Assembly (NCBI GenBank): GCA_024638655.1
Contig: JAHEJW010000011.1
Span: 1-64,000, forward strand
Length of the DNA: 64,000 nucleotides
Direction: 5' to 3'
DNA from: a bacterium
GTDB taxonomy: Bacteria > Actinomycetota > Acidimicrobiia > Spongiisociales > ZC4RG35
Numbering within the stretch: the first letter of the stretch is position 1; every line of letters starts with the position of its first letter. This document shows positions 39,404 to 49,012 of the stretch, piece after piece. Under the pieces are notes generated by a model, which made no database searches, was not told the origin of the DNA, and saw only the letters and a list, made by a program, of their open reading frames with translations. The translations under genes and the position numbers were made by a program.

Positions 39404-40762
39404 ATGGCTACCAAGATCATCCTCCCGGAAGCCGAGCTTCCGACCAAGTGGTACAACATCGTCCCCGACCTGCCCAGCCCACCGCCCGCTTTCCTGCATC
39501 CGGGCACACATGAGCCGGTTGGCCCTGACGATCTGGCTCCCCTGTTTCCGATGGATCTGATCCTCCAGGAGGTCTCCCAGGACAGGTTCCTCGACATTCC
39601 CGACGAGGTCCTCGAGATCTATCGGATGTGGCGACCGTCTCCGCTCTACCGAGCCCACGGTCTCGAGCGCATGATCGGGGGCCCTGCTCGCATCTACTAC
39701 AAGTACGAGGGGGTTAGCCCCGTCGGCTCACACAAGCCGAACACGGCTGTCGCCCAGGCGTTCTACAACGCCAAAGCCGGTGTCAAGAAACTCTCGACCG
39801 AGACCGGTGCGGGGCAGTGGGGGTCCGCCCTCGCCTTTGCCTGCGCCATGTTCGGGATGGAATGTGAGGTCTATCAGGTGAGGGCCTCTTATGACCAGAA
39901 GCCCTACCGGAAGGCGATCATCGAGTCTTACGGCGGGGTGATCTACCCATCCCCGTCGACCAACACCCAATACGGGCGCAAGGTCCTCGAAGAGGATCCC
40001 GACACGCCGGGGAGTCTGGGAATCGCCATCTCCGAAGCGGTCGAAGTAGCCGCCACCAACGAGGACGTGAAGTACTCGTTGGGCTCGGTGCTCAACCACG
40101 TGCTCATGCACCAGACCATCATCGGCGAGGAGGCTCTGAAGCAGATGGCGATGGTCGAGGAGACACCGGACGTCATCATCGGGTGCATCGGGGGTGGCTC
40201 CAATTTCTCCGGGCTGGTCTTCCCGTTCATCCGCGAGAAGCTCGCCGGCAAGATGGAACCGGTGATCAGGGCGGTCGAGCCGGCGGCAGCCCCGTCACTC
40301 ACCAAGGGCAGTTACCAGTACGACTTCGGCGACACCGCCGGGATGACCCCGCTGGTGAAGATGCACACCCTTGGCCATCCCTTCGTCCCCGAACCGATCC
40401 ACGCGGGTGGGCTCAGGTATCACGGGATGGCCCCGCTCGTCTCCCATCTTCGGCAGCTGGATCTGATCGAAGCGGTCGCCCTGAATCAGACCGAGACTTT
40501 CACCAAAGCGATCGAGTTTGCCCGCGTCGAGGGGATCATCCCCGGCCCGGAGCCAACTCATGCCGTCGCCGAGGCGATGAACGAGGCCGAGCGGGCCAAG
40601 GAGAGCGGGGAAGAGAAGGTCATCCTCTTCAACCTCTGTGGACACGGGCACTTCGACATGGGCGCCTACCAGGCTTTCCTCGGTGGAGAGCTCGAGGACT
40701 ACGAACACCCCGAAGAGCGCATCCAGCAGGCGATGGCCAGGGTGCCGGTGGTCGCCGGCTGA
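39404..40762 (+). CDS. Tryptophan synthase beta-like protein (TrpB2 type)
   Basis: [71 protein letters not shown]; long N-terminal extension typical of TrpB2. Confidence 0.88.
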   Translation: MATKIILPEAELPTKWYNIVPDLPSPPPAFLHPGTHEPVGPDDLAPLFPMDLILQEVSQDRFLDIPDEVLEIYRMWRPSPLYRAHGLERMIGGPARIYYKYEGVSPVGSHKPNTAVAQAFYNAKAGVKKLSTETGAGQWGSALAFACAMFGMECEVYQVRASYDQKPYRKAIIESYGGVIYPSPSTNTQYGRKVLEEDPDTPGSLGIAISEAVEVAATNEDVKYSLGSVLNHVLMHQTIIGEEALKQMAMVEETPDVIIGCIGGGSNFSGLVFPFIREKLAGKMEPVIRAVEPAAAPSLTKGSYQYDFGDTAGMTPLVKMHTLGHPFVPEPIHAGGLRYHGMAPLVSHLRQLDLIEAVALNQTETFTKAIEFARVEGIIPGPEPTHAVAEAMNEAERAKESGEEKVILFNLCGHGHFDMGAYQAFLGGELEDYEHPEERIQQAMARVPVVAG

Positions 40763-40765
40763 GCG

Positions 40766-40812
40766 TTCTGTGCGGATCTGTACAACTGGGGTTCGCGCGG
40801 ATCCGCACAGAA
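40766..40812. repeat. Perfect 12-bp inverted repeat between convergent genes
   Basis: ttctgtgcggat (40766-40777) and atccgcacagaa (40801-40812). Confidence 0.85.
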
Positions 40813-40815
40813 AGG

Positions 40816-41634
40816 TCAATTCGTGGGACAGTCGGGCTCGCCGGGGTGGAGCGGGCGGACCACGAGTTTGACCGGTGTCTCGATGAAGTCGGGGTCGGGG
40901 CTTTCCCACACGGTGACCTGGGTGGCGTCTCCGAACTGATCCAGAACAGTCGGCTCGAAGACACGGCACTTCCAGTCATTGGGCAAAGTGGCCCAGGCGG
41001 TGGGATCTCCTCCTCCGCTCAACGGCCAGGATCGGACGTCTTCGAACTCCTCGTTGACCGATCCGGGGCCTGCCACTATCCGAACCCGATCGGGTTGGTA
41101 GGGAACAGCTTCACCAGAGACGAGATCACCCATCAACCCGAATAGCTCGGCGAAGGCTTCCGTGGCCGGAGCCGGGGTTTGGTCGAGGTCGATGCCGAGG
41201 GCATAAACGGCATAGACGTGCTCGCCGTTGGCATCCCAATAGGTGACCACCTCGGTCGTGGCGTCGGCCACTCGTGAGGCTGCGCTGTCGTCGAGTTCGC
41301 GTTCCATGTCCGGCAGCCCCATCCGGTCGACGAGGTCCAATACCAACTGCATCTGCTGATCATCGATACGCGTCACCTGATAGTTCGGAACCAAAGGGCC
41401 CGGGAAGATTGCGATTGTCGGGCCTTCGTAGATCAGACGCCCGTCGGACAGGAGCGTGTAGTTGGGGCCTCTTCCGAGGATCATGTCGACTGGAGCGAAC
41501 CCGCCTTCCGATGTGATCTGGATCACCGGGTCATCCGGGTCCTCGGGAAGATCGAGCCCGGCGTCGTCGCCCATGCCACACGCGGATATGGCGGCCGCGA
41601 GGGCTACTAGCAATGCGATTCTCTTCTTTGGCAT
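40816..41634 (-). CDS. Hypothetical lipoprotein
   Basis: MPKKRIALLVALAAAISACGMGDD lipobox; no recognised domain. Confidence 0.6.
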   Translation of the reverse strand: MPKKRIALLVALAAAISACGMGDDAGLDLPEDPDDPVIQITSEGGFAPVDMILGRGPNYTLLSDGRLIYEGPTIAIFPGPLVPNYQVTRIDDQQMQLVLDLVDRMGLPDMERELDDSAASRVADATTEVVTYWDANGEHVYAVYALGIDLDQTPAPATEAFAELFGLMGDLVSGEAVPYQPDRVRIVAGPGSVNEEFEDVRSWPLSGGGDPTAWATLPNDWKCRVFEPTVLDQFGDATQVTVWESPDPDFIETPVKLVVRPLHPGEPDCPTN

Positions 41635-41694
41635 GTTGCTTTAGATGCGTAGAGGGCCTCGGGGGTTCCCGAGACGGCTACCGTCGCCGCCCAG

Positions 41695-42345
41695 ATGCTC
41701 TCGGTGCTCACAGGGATGGTGGTTGCTCCACTCCACGTCCTGGCGATGCCACACCACCTGCACGCCCTGGCGCCGCGGTCGGCGGTGCTGCCACCACGAG
41801 GAGGCACGACAGGAGGCTATTGGGGGCTGGCGCACGGTGTTGTCGTGATGGCACTGGGTCTTCTGATTCTCCTGGGCCGTCTCCTCCTCGGCTTGAGCAT
41901 GGCATCCGACCAGGTGGGCCTTGCCGTCGGGATAGTTCTCATCACAGCCGGTATCACGGTGGCCTATCGCTCCGGTCGTGTCGCGGCCCACGACCATCCA
42001 CACATGCATGGCGAACAGGAGCATCGTCACATCCATCTACATGCGGCACCGGACCAGGTTCATGATCATGACGAGCCCGGATTCGGGATCCTCGACCGGA
42101 CCTATTCGCCATCGAACCTCGTGGCGGCCTTGCCGGCCCTCTTGTTGCCCGAGTCGGCGAGCGTCCTCTATCTGGTCTCCTATCTGGTCTTCGCGACCCT
42201 GGCGATGGGCGGTCTCGGATATTGGCTCGGACATGCACGTCGCAGGGCTGTCAACGCCGCTCAGGTGCTCCAGGTCGCATCGTTCACCGGCTACGCGGCG
42301 GTAGCGCTCGGATTCGCTTGGATAGCGTTGCGCTGGCCCTTCTAG
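41695..42345 (+). CDS. Membrane protein with His-rich cytosolic/periplasmic loop (metal transporter-like)
   Basis: TM segments flanking HDHPHMHGEQEHRHIHLHAAPDQVHDHDEP. Confidence 0.6.
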   Translation: MLSVLTGMVVAPLHVLAMPHHLHALAPRSAVLPPRGGTTGGYWGLAHGVVVMALGLLILLGRLLLGLSMASDQVGLAVGIVLITAGITVAYRSGRVAAHDHPHMHGEQEHRHIHLHAAPDQVHDHDEPGFGILDRTYSPSNLVAALPALLLPESASVLYLVSYLVFATLAMGGLGYWLGHARRRAVNAAQVLQVASFTGYAAVALGFAWIALRWPF

Positions 42346-42389
42346 CGGGCGGCCGGTGCCCCTTCCTCTGACGGCCCTCGAGCAGAGCC

Positions 42390-43667
42390 CTACCGGCTCT
42401 CCCAGCTGGTCAGACCCTCGTCTACCAGGTCGATCGCCCAGTCCAGCTCCTCCCTGGTGGTGACCAGGGCTGGAATGAAGCGGATGATGTTGGCATCGGG
42501 CCCACACGAGATGATGATCAGCTCGTTCTCCAGGCCATGAGCCTTGACATGCTTGAAGGCGTCGGCGTCGGGAGCCCTCGATTCGGGATCCTCCACGAGC
42601 TCGACTCCGATCATCAGACCCAGACCCCTGACGTCTCCAATCGTGGGGTGCTTCTCGGCGAGTTCCTCGAAGCGTTCGAATGCATGTTTGGACAGTTCGC
42701 GCGCACCAGGTAGCAGCTCGCCCATGGTGTCGATAACGGCGGCGGCCGCCGCGGCAGCCACCGGATTGCCGCCATAAGTGGTCCCATGAGATCCCGGGGG
42801 CCAGCCGTCGATTATTTCGCGTGATGCTCCGTACGACGAGAGGGGCAGACCGTTGGCGATGCCCTTTCCCATGGCCATGATGTCGGGCTTGGCATCGAAG
42901 TGGTCGGCCGCGAACCACTCGGCGGTCCGACCGAAGCCCGTCTGGACCTCGTCGTACAGCAGGAGGATCCCATGCTCGTCAGCGAGCGACCGAAGCTCCG
43001 AGAGGAACGCCGGTGGAGCCGGGTAATACCCGCCCTCACCTTGTACCGGCTCGACCAGGAAACATGCGATGTTCGATGGGGAAACGACGTGCTTGAAAAT
43101 GAGGTGCAGTTCGTCCAGGGCGCGCTCGACGGCCTCGTCCGGGCTCACTCCCCATCGATAGGGATGGGGGAACGGAGTCACGAACACCGAGCCGAGGACA
43201 GGGTGGTAGCCGTCGCGGTACTTGGCCTTCGATGTCGTGTAGGCGACCGAGCCCATGGTCCGCCCATGGAACCCACCACGGAACGTAAGCACGCCCTGAC
43301 GTTGGGTGGTGTACTTGGCGAGTTTGACCGCAGCTTCGACGGCTTCCGCCCCAGAGTTGGCGAAGGCGAACTTCTCGATCGAGGGCGGGGTGATGCTGCG
43401 TAGCCGCTCCGCCGCTTCCACGGAGGTGTCATAGTGGAAGATCATCCCCGAGTGGACGAGCCGGTCGAGTTGGTCCTTTGCCGCTCGCACCACGTTGGGG
43501 TGGTTGTGGCCGAGATTGGTCACCGCGGTGCCGCAGGCGAAATCGGCCCATTTGTTTCCCTCGGAGTCACGGACCCAGATGCCCTCTGCCTCGACGATGT
43601 GGAGTGGGGTGTTGAATCCGATGACCGGGGCGAGAACGTCGTTGTGACGCTGAATGTGGTCGGTCAT
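42390..43667 (-). CDS. Class III aminotransferase (4-aminobutyrate aminotransferase-like)
   Basis: FANSGAEAVEAAVKLAKYTTQRQGVLTFRGGFHGRT, LLYDEVQTGFGRT, GKGIANGLPLS. Confidence 0.88.
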   Translation of the reverse strand: MTDHIQRHNDVLAPVIGFNTPLHIVEAEGIWVRDSEGNKWADFACGTAVTNLGHNHPNVVRAAKDQLDRLVHSGMIFHYDTSVEAAERLRSITPPSIEKFAFANSGAEAVEAAVKLAKYTTQRQGVLTFRGGFHGRTMGSVAYTTSKAKYRDGYHPVLGSVFVTPFPHPYRWGVSPDEAVERALDELHLIFKHVVSPSNIACFLVEPVQGEGGYYPAPPAFLSELRSLADEHGILLLYDEVQTGFGRTAEWFAADHFDAKPDIMAMGKGIANGLPLSSYGASREIIDGWPPGSHGTTYGGNPVAAAAAAAVIDTMGELLPGARELSKHAFERFEELAEKHPTIGDVRGLGLMIGVELVEDPESRAPDADAFKHVKAHGLENELIIISCGPDANIIRFIPALVTTREELDWAIDLVDEGLTSWESR

Positions 43668-43736
43668 GTTTCGAGCCTAACTGAGACCGAACCCGTCGTC
43701 GATGTCGCCCCCTGTCGTGCGGGTTAGCTTCGCAGT

Positions 43737-45041
43737 GTGACGTCTCTGTGCTCGGCTCGGGTGGTCGTCGGCGGTGAGGTGAGACCGGCGAAGATCACCT
43801 ACCACGATGGCCTGATCGTGGCCATCGACCCGGCTGGGCCTGCCGATCACGATTTTGGCGACGCCGTTGTGATGGCTGGCTTGGTGGATGCCCATGTGCA
43901 TGTCAACGAGCCCGGGCGCACCCATTGGGAGGGTTTCGAGACGGCCACGCGAGCGGCGGCCGCAGGGGGAACCACCACCATCGTCGACATGCCGCTGAAC
44001 TCGATCCCTCCGACCACGACGGTGGGCGCCCTCGAGGAGAAGCGATCCGCCGCCAGGGGCCGTATTGCGGTAGACGTAGCCTTCTGGGGTGGTCTGATTC
44101 CTGGCTCGTTGGATCAGCTCCCGTCCTTGGCAGCCGAAGGCGTCAGCGGGTTCAAGGCATTCCTGGTCGACTCTGGCGTACCCGAGTTCCCCCCTGTGCC
44201 CGGCGCCGTCCTCGAAGTCGGCCTGGCGTCCCTTTCCGAGCTGGGAGTTCCTGCGCTCATACATGCCGAGGCGCTGGACCTCCTCGGAGAGCCGGAGGGC
44301 GACCCGACTGCCTACGCCACATATCTGGCAACGCGCCCTCCCGAGTCGGAAGCCAGAGCGATCGCTTCGATGGCGCATCTGGCGGACTCGACCGGGGCAG
44401 CGGTCCACATTCTCCACGTCTCGTCCGGGGATGGGGCCCGAGCGATTGCCTCGGCGGACGCCGGGTTGACTGGGGAGACCTGCCCTCATTACCTGACTTT
44501 CGCCGCCGAGAACATTCCCGATCGTGCAACCGTGTTCAAGTGCGCCCCGCCGATTCGCCATGCAGAGCACCGCGAGGCTCTGTGGGAGGCGCTTGGGAAT
44601 GGCTCGCTGCAAATGGTCGTTTCGGACCACTCTCCCGCTCCTGCCGACATGAAAGAAGTGGAGAGTGGCGACTTCATTCGTGCGTGGGGCGGCATCTCGT
44701 CGCTCCAGCTTCGGCTCCCTGCGGTATGGGACGGTGGCTCCCAGCGTGGGTTCGGGCTGAACGACATGAGCCGGTGGCTGGCGGAGGCCCCTGCAGCTCT
44801 CGCCGGCCTGAAGGACCGCAAGGGGGCAATCAAAGTGGGCGCCGACGCCGACTTCGTCATATGGGATCCGGACGACTTGACGCGCGTGGTCGGCTCCAGG
44901 CTCGAGCACAGGCACCCACTCACTCCCTATCACGGCATGGCGCTCAGAGGCAGAGTGTTGGCCACGGTTCTGGGTGGAACCATCGTTCACGGTGGCGGCG
45001 CGGGCGGACGCCGTCATGGCAGGATGCTGCGACGAACATGA
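43737..45041 (+). CDS. allB: Allantoinase
   Basis: GLVDAHVHVNEPGRTHWEGFETATRAAAAGGTTTIVDMPLNSIPPTT, GVSGFKAFLVDSG, ETCPHYLTF, SDHSPAP. Confidence 0.9.
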   Translation: MTSLCSARVVVGGEVRPAKITYHDGLIVAIDPAGPADHDFGDAVVMAGLVDAHVHVNEPGRTHWEGFETATRAAAAGGTTTIVDMPLNSIPPTTTVGALEEKRSAARGRIAVDVAFWGGLIPGSLDQLPSLAAEGVSGFKAFLVDSGVPEFPPVPGAVLEVGLASLSELGVPALIHAEALDLLGEPEGDPTAYATYLATRPPESEARAIASMAHLADSTGAAVHILHVSSGDGARAIASADAGLTGETCPHYLTFAAENIPDRATVFKCAPPIRHAEHREALWEALGNGSLQMVVSDHSPAPADMKEVESGDFIRAWGGISSLQLRLPAVWDGGSQRGFGLNDMSRWLAEAPAALAGLKDRKGAIKVGADADFVIWDPDDLTRVVGSRLEHRHPLTPYHGMALRGRVLATVLGGTIVHGGGAGGRRHGRMLRRT

Positions 45042-46465
45042 TGGATCTGATCAGTGATGCCGTCGGAGGCCGGATAGTCGCCTTCAACGATGAGTTCTTC
45101 GCCGAAGCCGCGAACCTCATCGTGTCCGACGATCCCGTTTGGCGGGAAGGCGAATACACCGATCGTGGCAAATGGATGGACGGCTGGGAGACGAGACGGC
45201 GTCGAGAGCCAGGTCATGATTGGTGTGTCATCGCTATGGGGGTGCCCGGACGAATCGAGCGGGTGACCGTCGATACCTCCTTCTTCACCGGCAACTACCC
45301 GGAGGAGTTCTCGCTGGAAGCATGTGGAGTGGATACCGATGATCGGCTGTCCGAATCAGTGTGGACCGAGATCATCCCCATAACTCGACTGGAGGGTGAC
45401 TCGGCTGCCACCTTCGATGTGACCGACCCTCATCGGATCACACACATTCGCCTCAACATCTATCCCGATGGCGGGGTGGCCCGTCTCCGGATCGAGGGGG
45501 AGCCGATACCCGGGATGGATGAGGTTTGCACCGATGGTGGGACCGATCTCGTGTCGGCGGTGGTTGGCGGCACCGCGCTGGACGCCTCCGACCGTCACTA
45601 TTCGGATCCGTCAAATCTGCTGCGCAAGACCAGTTCCGTCGGTATGTGGGATGGTTGGGAGACTCGGAGGCGGCGAGGCCCGGGTCACGATTGGGCAGTA
45701 TTCCGTCTCGGACTGCCCGGCACGATCGAGAAGATTGTGGTGGACACGACTCATTTCAAGGGCAACTCGCCTGGCTGGGTATCGGTGGATATCTCCGACG
45801 ATGGCGCGCTCTGGAATCAGGTGATCGATCGCCACCGCGTTTCGCCAGATGCCGCCAACGAGATCGCCCTGAGCAGGCCGGCGGTCGCCTCATATGTTCG
45901 GCTTTCGATTCATCCCGACGGCGGGGTGGCCCGTCTTCGCGTGCTGGGGACGGCGCAACCCGAGCTTGCCGGTGAGATGAGAGTTCACTATCTCAACTCA
46001 CTTTTCGCGACGGAGGCCGAGCGGTTCTTCGGCACTGCGTGTGCTTCGTCCGCATGGGTGTCGAACATGGTCTGCGGCCGTCCTTATCGCTCGACCGACC
46101 ATGTGCTCAGCAGCTCTCGCAGCTCGTTCGACCACCTCGGCGATGAAAGTTGGTTGGAAGCGTTTGCCGGACACCCGCGTATCGGTGAACGCGGTGACGC
46201 ACAGACAAACCGGGAACAGTCCGGGACTGCGTCCGCATCACGGGAGATGATTGCCAGGCTCGCCGCTGTCAACGAGCAGTACGAGGCGAAGTTTGGCTTC
46301 ACCTACATCGTCTACGCCACCGGAAAGACCGCCGAAGAAATGCTCGCTATCGCTGAGAACAGACTGGCAAACAGCCCGCCCGAGGAGATCGCCAACGCCG
46401 CAGCCGAGCAGAGATCGATCACGCAGACGAGACTGCGGCGAATGCTTTGCACGGAGACGCGATGA
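45038..46465 (+). CDS. Fused allantoicase (N-terminal) and OHCU decarboxylase (C-terminal)
   Basis: Two allantoicase repeats (WMDGWETRRRREPGHDW.../MWDGWETRRRRGPGHDW...), then UraD-like YLNSLFATEAERFFGTAC...AGHPRIGE...YEAKFGFTYIVYATGKTAEEML; start ATG 45038 overlaps the allB stop. Confidence 0.9.
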   Translation: MMDLISDAVGGRIVAFNDEFFAEAANLIVSDDPVWREGEYTDRGKWMDGWETRRRREPGHDWCVIAMGVPGRIERVTVDTSFFTGNYPEEFSLEACGVDTDDRLSESVWTEIIPITRLEGDSAATFDVTDPHRITHIRLNIYPDGGVARLRIEGEPIPGMDEVCTDGGTDLVSAVVGGTALDASDRHYSDPSNLLRKTSSVGMWDGWETRRRRGPGHDWAVFRLGLPGTIEKIVVDTTHFKGNSPGWVSVDISDDGALWNQVIDRHRVSPDAANEIALSRPAVASYVRLSIHPDGGVARLRVLGTAQPELAGEMRVHYLNSLFATEAERFFGTACASSAWVSNMVCGRPYRSTDHVLSSSRSSFDHLGDESWLEAFAGHPRIGERGDAQTNREQSGTASASREMIARLAAVNEQYEAKFGFTYIVYATGKTAEEMLAIAENRLANSPPEEIANAAAEQRSITQTRLRRMLCTETR

Positions 46466-46776
46466 GCACATTGAGCACTCACGTTCTCGACACTTCCACC
46501 GGGGAGCCGGCCGTCGGGATGCGCGTGCACCTATCCCGGGCGGATGTGAGCGGGTGGGAGCCTTTGGCTGCCTCCGAGACGGACGATGACGGGCGGGCGG
46601 GAGGCTTTGGTGATCTGGGTGAGGGCACCTATCGCCTCGGTTTCGAGACGGGTCAGTACGGCAACGACTTCTACCCCTTCGTACACGTCGTCTTCGCCGT
46701 CGAAGCTGCCAGAGACCACTACCACGTGCCCCTTCTGCTCAGCCCGTACGGATTTTCAACCTACCGGGGGAGTTGA
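46462..46776 (+). CDS. uraH: 5-hydroxyisourate hydrolase (transthyretin-like)
   Basis: STHVLDTSTGEPAVGMRVHL...HYHVPLLLSPYGFSTYRGS signature. Confidence 0.93.
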   Translation: MSTLSTHVLDTSTGEPAVGMRVHLSRADVSGWEPLAASETDDDGRAGGFGDLGEGTYRLGFETGQYGNDFYPFVHVVFAVEAARDHYHVPLLLSPYGFSTYRGS

Positions 46777-47594
46777 CGATGCCGACATTGGGCCCGAATC
46801 GCTGGGGGAAGTCCGGGGTGCGAGTCTCCAAGGTGCACCGAGGAGACGGTGTTGACGACTTCTCGGACGTCACCGTCCAGGTGCTGCTGGAAGGCGATGT
46901 CGACCGGGCTCACTCCGAAGGCGACAACTCTTCGGTGCTTCCAACCGACACGATGCGGAATACCATCTACGCCCTAGCCCAGGACAATCTCACTCGGGAC
47001 CTCGAGTCCTTCGGGGCGGTTCTCTGCAGCCATTTCCTCGAAAGCGTCGACGTCTCCAAGGCCTCGGTCTCGATCCGGGAAAGGCGGTGGGAGCGCCGAA
47101 GTGAAGCCGGATTCACCGGGGGCGGCTCCGAGCAGAGGGTCGCCGAAGTGCTCCGGGGCTCAGATGAGCAGACAGTTGCAGGGGTCGAGGGTCTGGTTGT
47201 GCTCAAAACGAGGGGGTCGGCGTTCACCGGTTTCCCCAAGGACCGGTACACGACGCTACCTGAGAGAGACGATCGTCTCCTTGCCACCTCGATAACGGCG
47301 AAATGGGTCTATTCCAGTATGCCCGAGGACACGACGATCACCTGGAACAGGGCACGTGACACCATCCTCGAACGTTTCTTCGGCGACTGGTCCGCGTCGG
47401 TTCAGCACCAGGGGTATCAGATGGCCGAGGCGGTGCTCGAAGTAGTGCCCGAGATCTCCGAGATTTCGCTCCATCTCCCGAACCAGCACCACCTTGGGTT
47501 CGACCTCACCCGATTCGATCACCCCGACAGGGGGATCATCTTCCACCCCGTGACCGAGCCCTACGGCGACATCGCATTCACCGTTCGGCGATGA
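46773..47594 (+). CDS. Urate oxidase (uricase)
   Basis: LGPNRWGKSGVRVSKV, VLPTDTMRNTIYALAQD, LKTRGSAFTGFPKDRYTTL, LPNQHHLGFDL; TTG 46773 or ATG 46779 start. Confidence 0.93.
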   Translation: MTMPTLGPNRWGKSGVRVSKVHRGDGVDDFSDVTVQVLLEGDVDRAHSEGDNSSVLPTDTMRNTIYALAQDNLTRDLESFGAVLCSHFLESVDVSKASVSIRERRWERRSEAGFTGGGSEQRVAEVLRGSDEQTVAGVEGLVVLKTRGSAFTGFPKDRYTTLPERDDRLLATSITAKWVYSSMPEDTTITWNRARDTILERFFGDWSASVQHQGYQMAEAVLEVVPEISEISLHLPNQHHLGFDLTRFDHPDRGIIFHPVTEPYGDIAFTVRR

Positions 47595-47651
47595 AGAGAC
47601 CTCCGAGGATTCGGTTGTGCCTCGGCCGCTCCAACCACAGAACGTTATGAA

Positions 47652-48974
47652 TCAGCTCTTCCGTCCCTCGAGTATGCGAAGGAAAGAGCGGCTGTGGAGC
47701 TCGTCGACCGTGAGGCCTGCTCGCTCGGTGGCCTCATCCTCGCTGATGGCTCCGCAATTGATGGCACGCAGGAAGTAGTTGAGGAGCCCCTGGCCGGTGG
47801 CGGCGTCGTCGAACACTTCCCCGACCAGCGTCGCCTTGGCGGCAGATTCGACGAAGTTGGACAGCCGGGCGCCCGCCTGGTCCAGACCTTCGAGGAAGAA
47901 GGAGAACACTGCCGCGTAGCGGGTCGCCAGCTGGGCTGGGTGCAGATCCCAACCCTGGTAGTACGCATGTGACAGAGAGTGGCGGATGTGTGCGTAGTGG
48001 AGCTCCATGGCCCGGCGCACCGTCGTCCGGTTCGCCTCACGTTGTGCATCGGTCAGATCGTCACCGCGGTAAACCGGAACGGGCATGACGTTTGTTGCCC
48101 CATCGGAGAGCCAGACTCCGGTACCGGCGAGACTCACCTGTAGCGCGTGCCGAGCGAAATCACAGGCATCGTGGTCCATCGTCTGATAGGCGGCGGTGAT
48201 GTTCATCGAAGCCGTGTAGTCGTACGTGCCGAAGTGCGCACCGCGAACCATCCCCCTACCCGCATCAACGAACTTGCGGGCTCCGGCAGTCCCGTCCTGA
48301 TCGATCACCATCTGTGGCGTCTCCACCATCAGCTCCATCGGGATAACCCCGACGCCGAGCGTCCCGCCCAACTGCTCGAGGGCCTCGGCAAAGACCGCCA
48401 CTTGTTCCACATCCTGGATCTTGGGCAGGGTCACGACGAACCCATTCGGCAGACTGCCGGCACGCTCTACGAGCGTGCTGACGAACAAGTCCAGTGTCCT
48501 GAGAGAACGGCGGTGAAGCTCCCCTGAGAGTGACTTCACCCGAATCCCGATGAAAGGTGGAAGGCTCCCGGCTTCGATCCCTTCGGCGACCTCGTTTGCC
48601 GCAGAACGGGCGTGACCGTCTTCCTCTTCGTCGCTCCTGTGTCCGTAGCCGTCCTCGAAGTCGATCCTGAAGTCCTCGACCGGCTCGGTTGACAGCTTGT
48701 GGACGATCTTTGGGTGCACCAGCGTGGCCAGATCCGGGTCGATCCCGACCACCGACGCGAGATCCGGCGCAGCAGGGATCCAACGCTCCACGAATGCCGA
48801 AGCGAGCTCCCCGAGTCTGGGGCAGGTGTCTGCGGAGAAGATCTGCGCTCCCCCGTAGACCGTGTGAACGGGCTGACGATCGGGAAGATCGCCAGGGAAG
48901 CGACCGGCTATCCGCTCGGCGGTCTCAGTCAGGCTCCGGCTCCATTTGTCCATCGAGTCCGCAGGCAATGTCAT
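47652..48974 (-). CDS. DUF6986 / HpcH-HpaI aldolase-citrate lyase-like protein
   Basis: HTVYGGAQIFSADTCPRLGELA, FRIDFEDGYGHRSDEEED, VTLPKIQDVEQV, VIPMELMVETPQ, RGAHFGTYDYTA. Confidence 0.75.
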   Translation of the reverse strand: MTLPADSMDKWSRSLTETAERIAGRFPGDLPDRQPVHTVYGGAQIFSADTCPRLGELASAFVERWIPAAPDLASVVGIDPDLATLVHPKIVHKLSTEPVEDFRIDFEDGYGHRSDEEEDGHARSAANEVAEGIEAGSLPPFIGIRVKSLSGELHRRSLRTLDLFVSTLVERAGSLPNGFVVTLPKIQDVEQVAVFAEALEQLGGTLGVGVIPMELMVETPQMVIDQDGTAGARKFVDAGRGMVRGAHFGTYDYTASMNITAAYQTMDHDACDFARHALQVSLAGTGVWLSDGATNVMPVPVYRGDDLTDAQREANRTTVRRAMELHYAHIRHSLSHAYYQGWDLHPAQLATRYAAVFSFFLEGLDQAGARLSNFVESAAKATLVGEVFDDAATGQGLLNYFLRAINCGAISEDEATERAGLTVDELHSRSFLRILEGRKS

Positions 48975-49012
48975 GGGCGCTGACTCTATGCAGGGAGGTA
49001 GCTTGTGCGGCG

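Noticed and set aside
43677-45017. 446-aa minus-strand ORF opposite allantoinase
   Set aside because: High-GC shadow ORF; the + strand encodes a full allantoinase with all motifs
43925-45037. Long N-terminal extension of the allantoicase-UraD ORF
   Set aside because: Overlaps allantoinase out of frame and is Arg/Gly-rich; true start is ATG 45038 or 45041
45180-45960. Internal nucleotide repeat in the allantoicase gene (e.g. two GGxTGGGAGAC... and GGCGGGGTGGCCCGTCT blocks)
   Set aside because: Explained by the known two-repeat architecture of allantoicase; not a mobile or regulatory repeat
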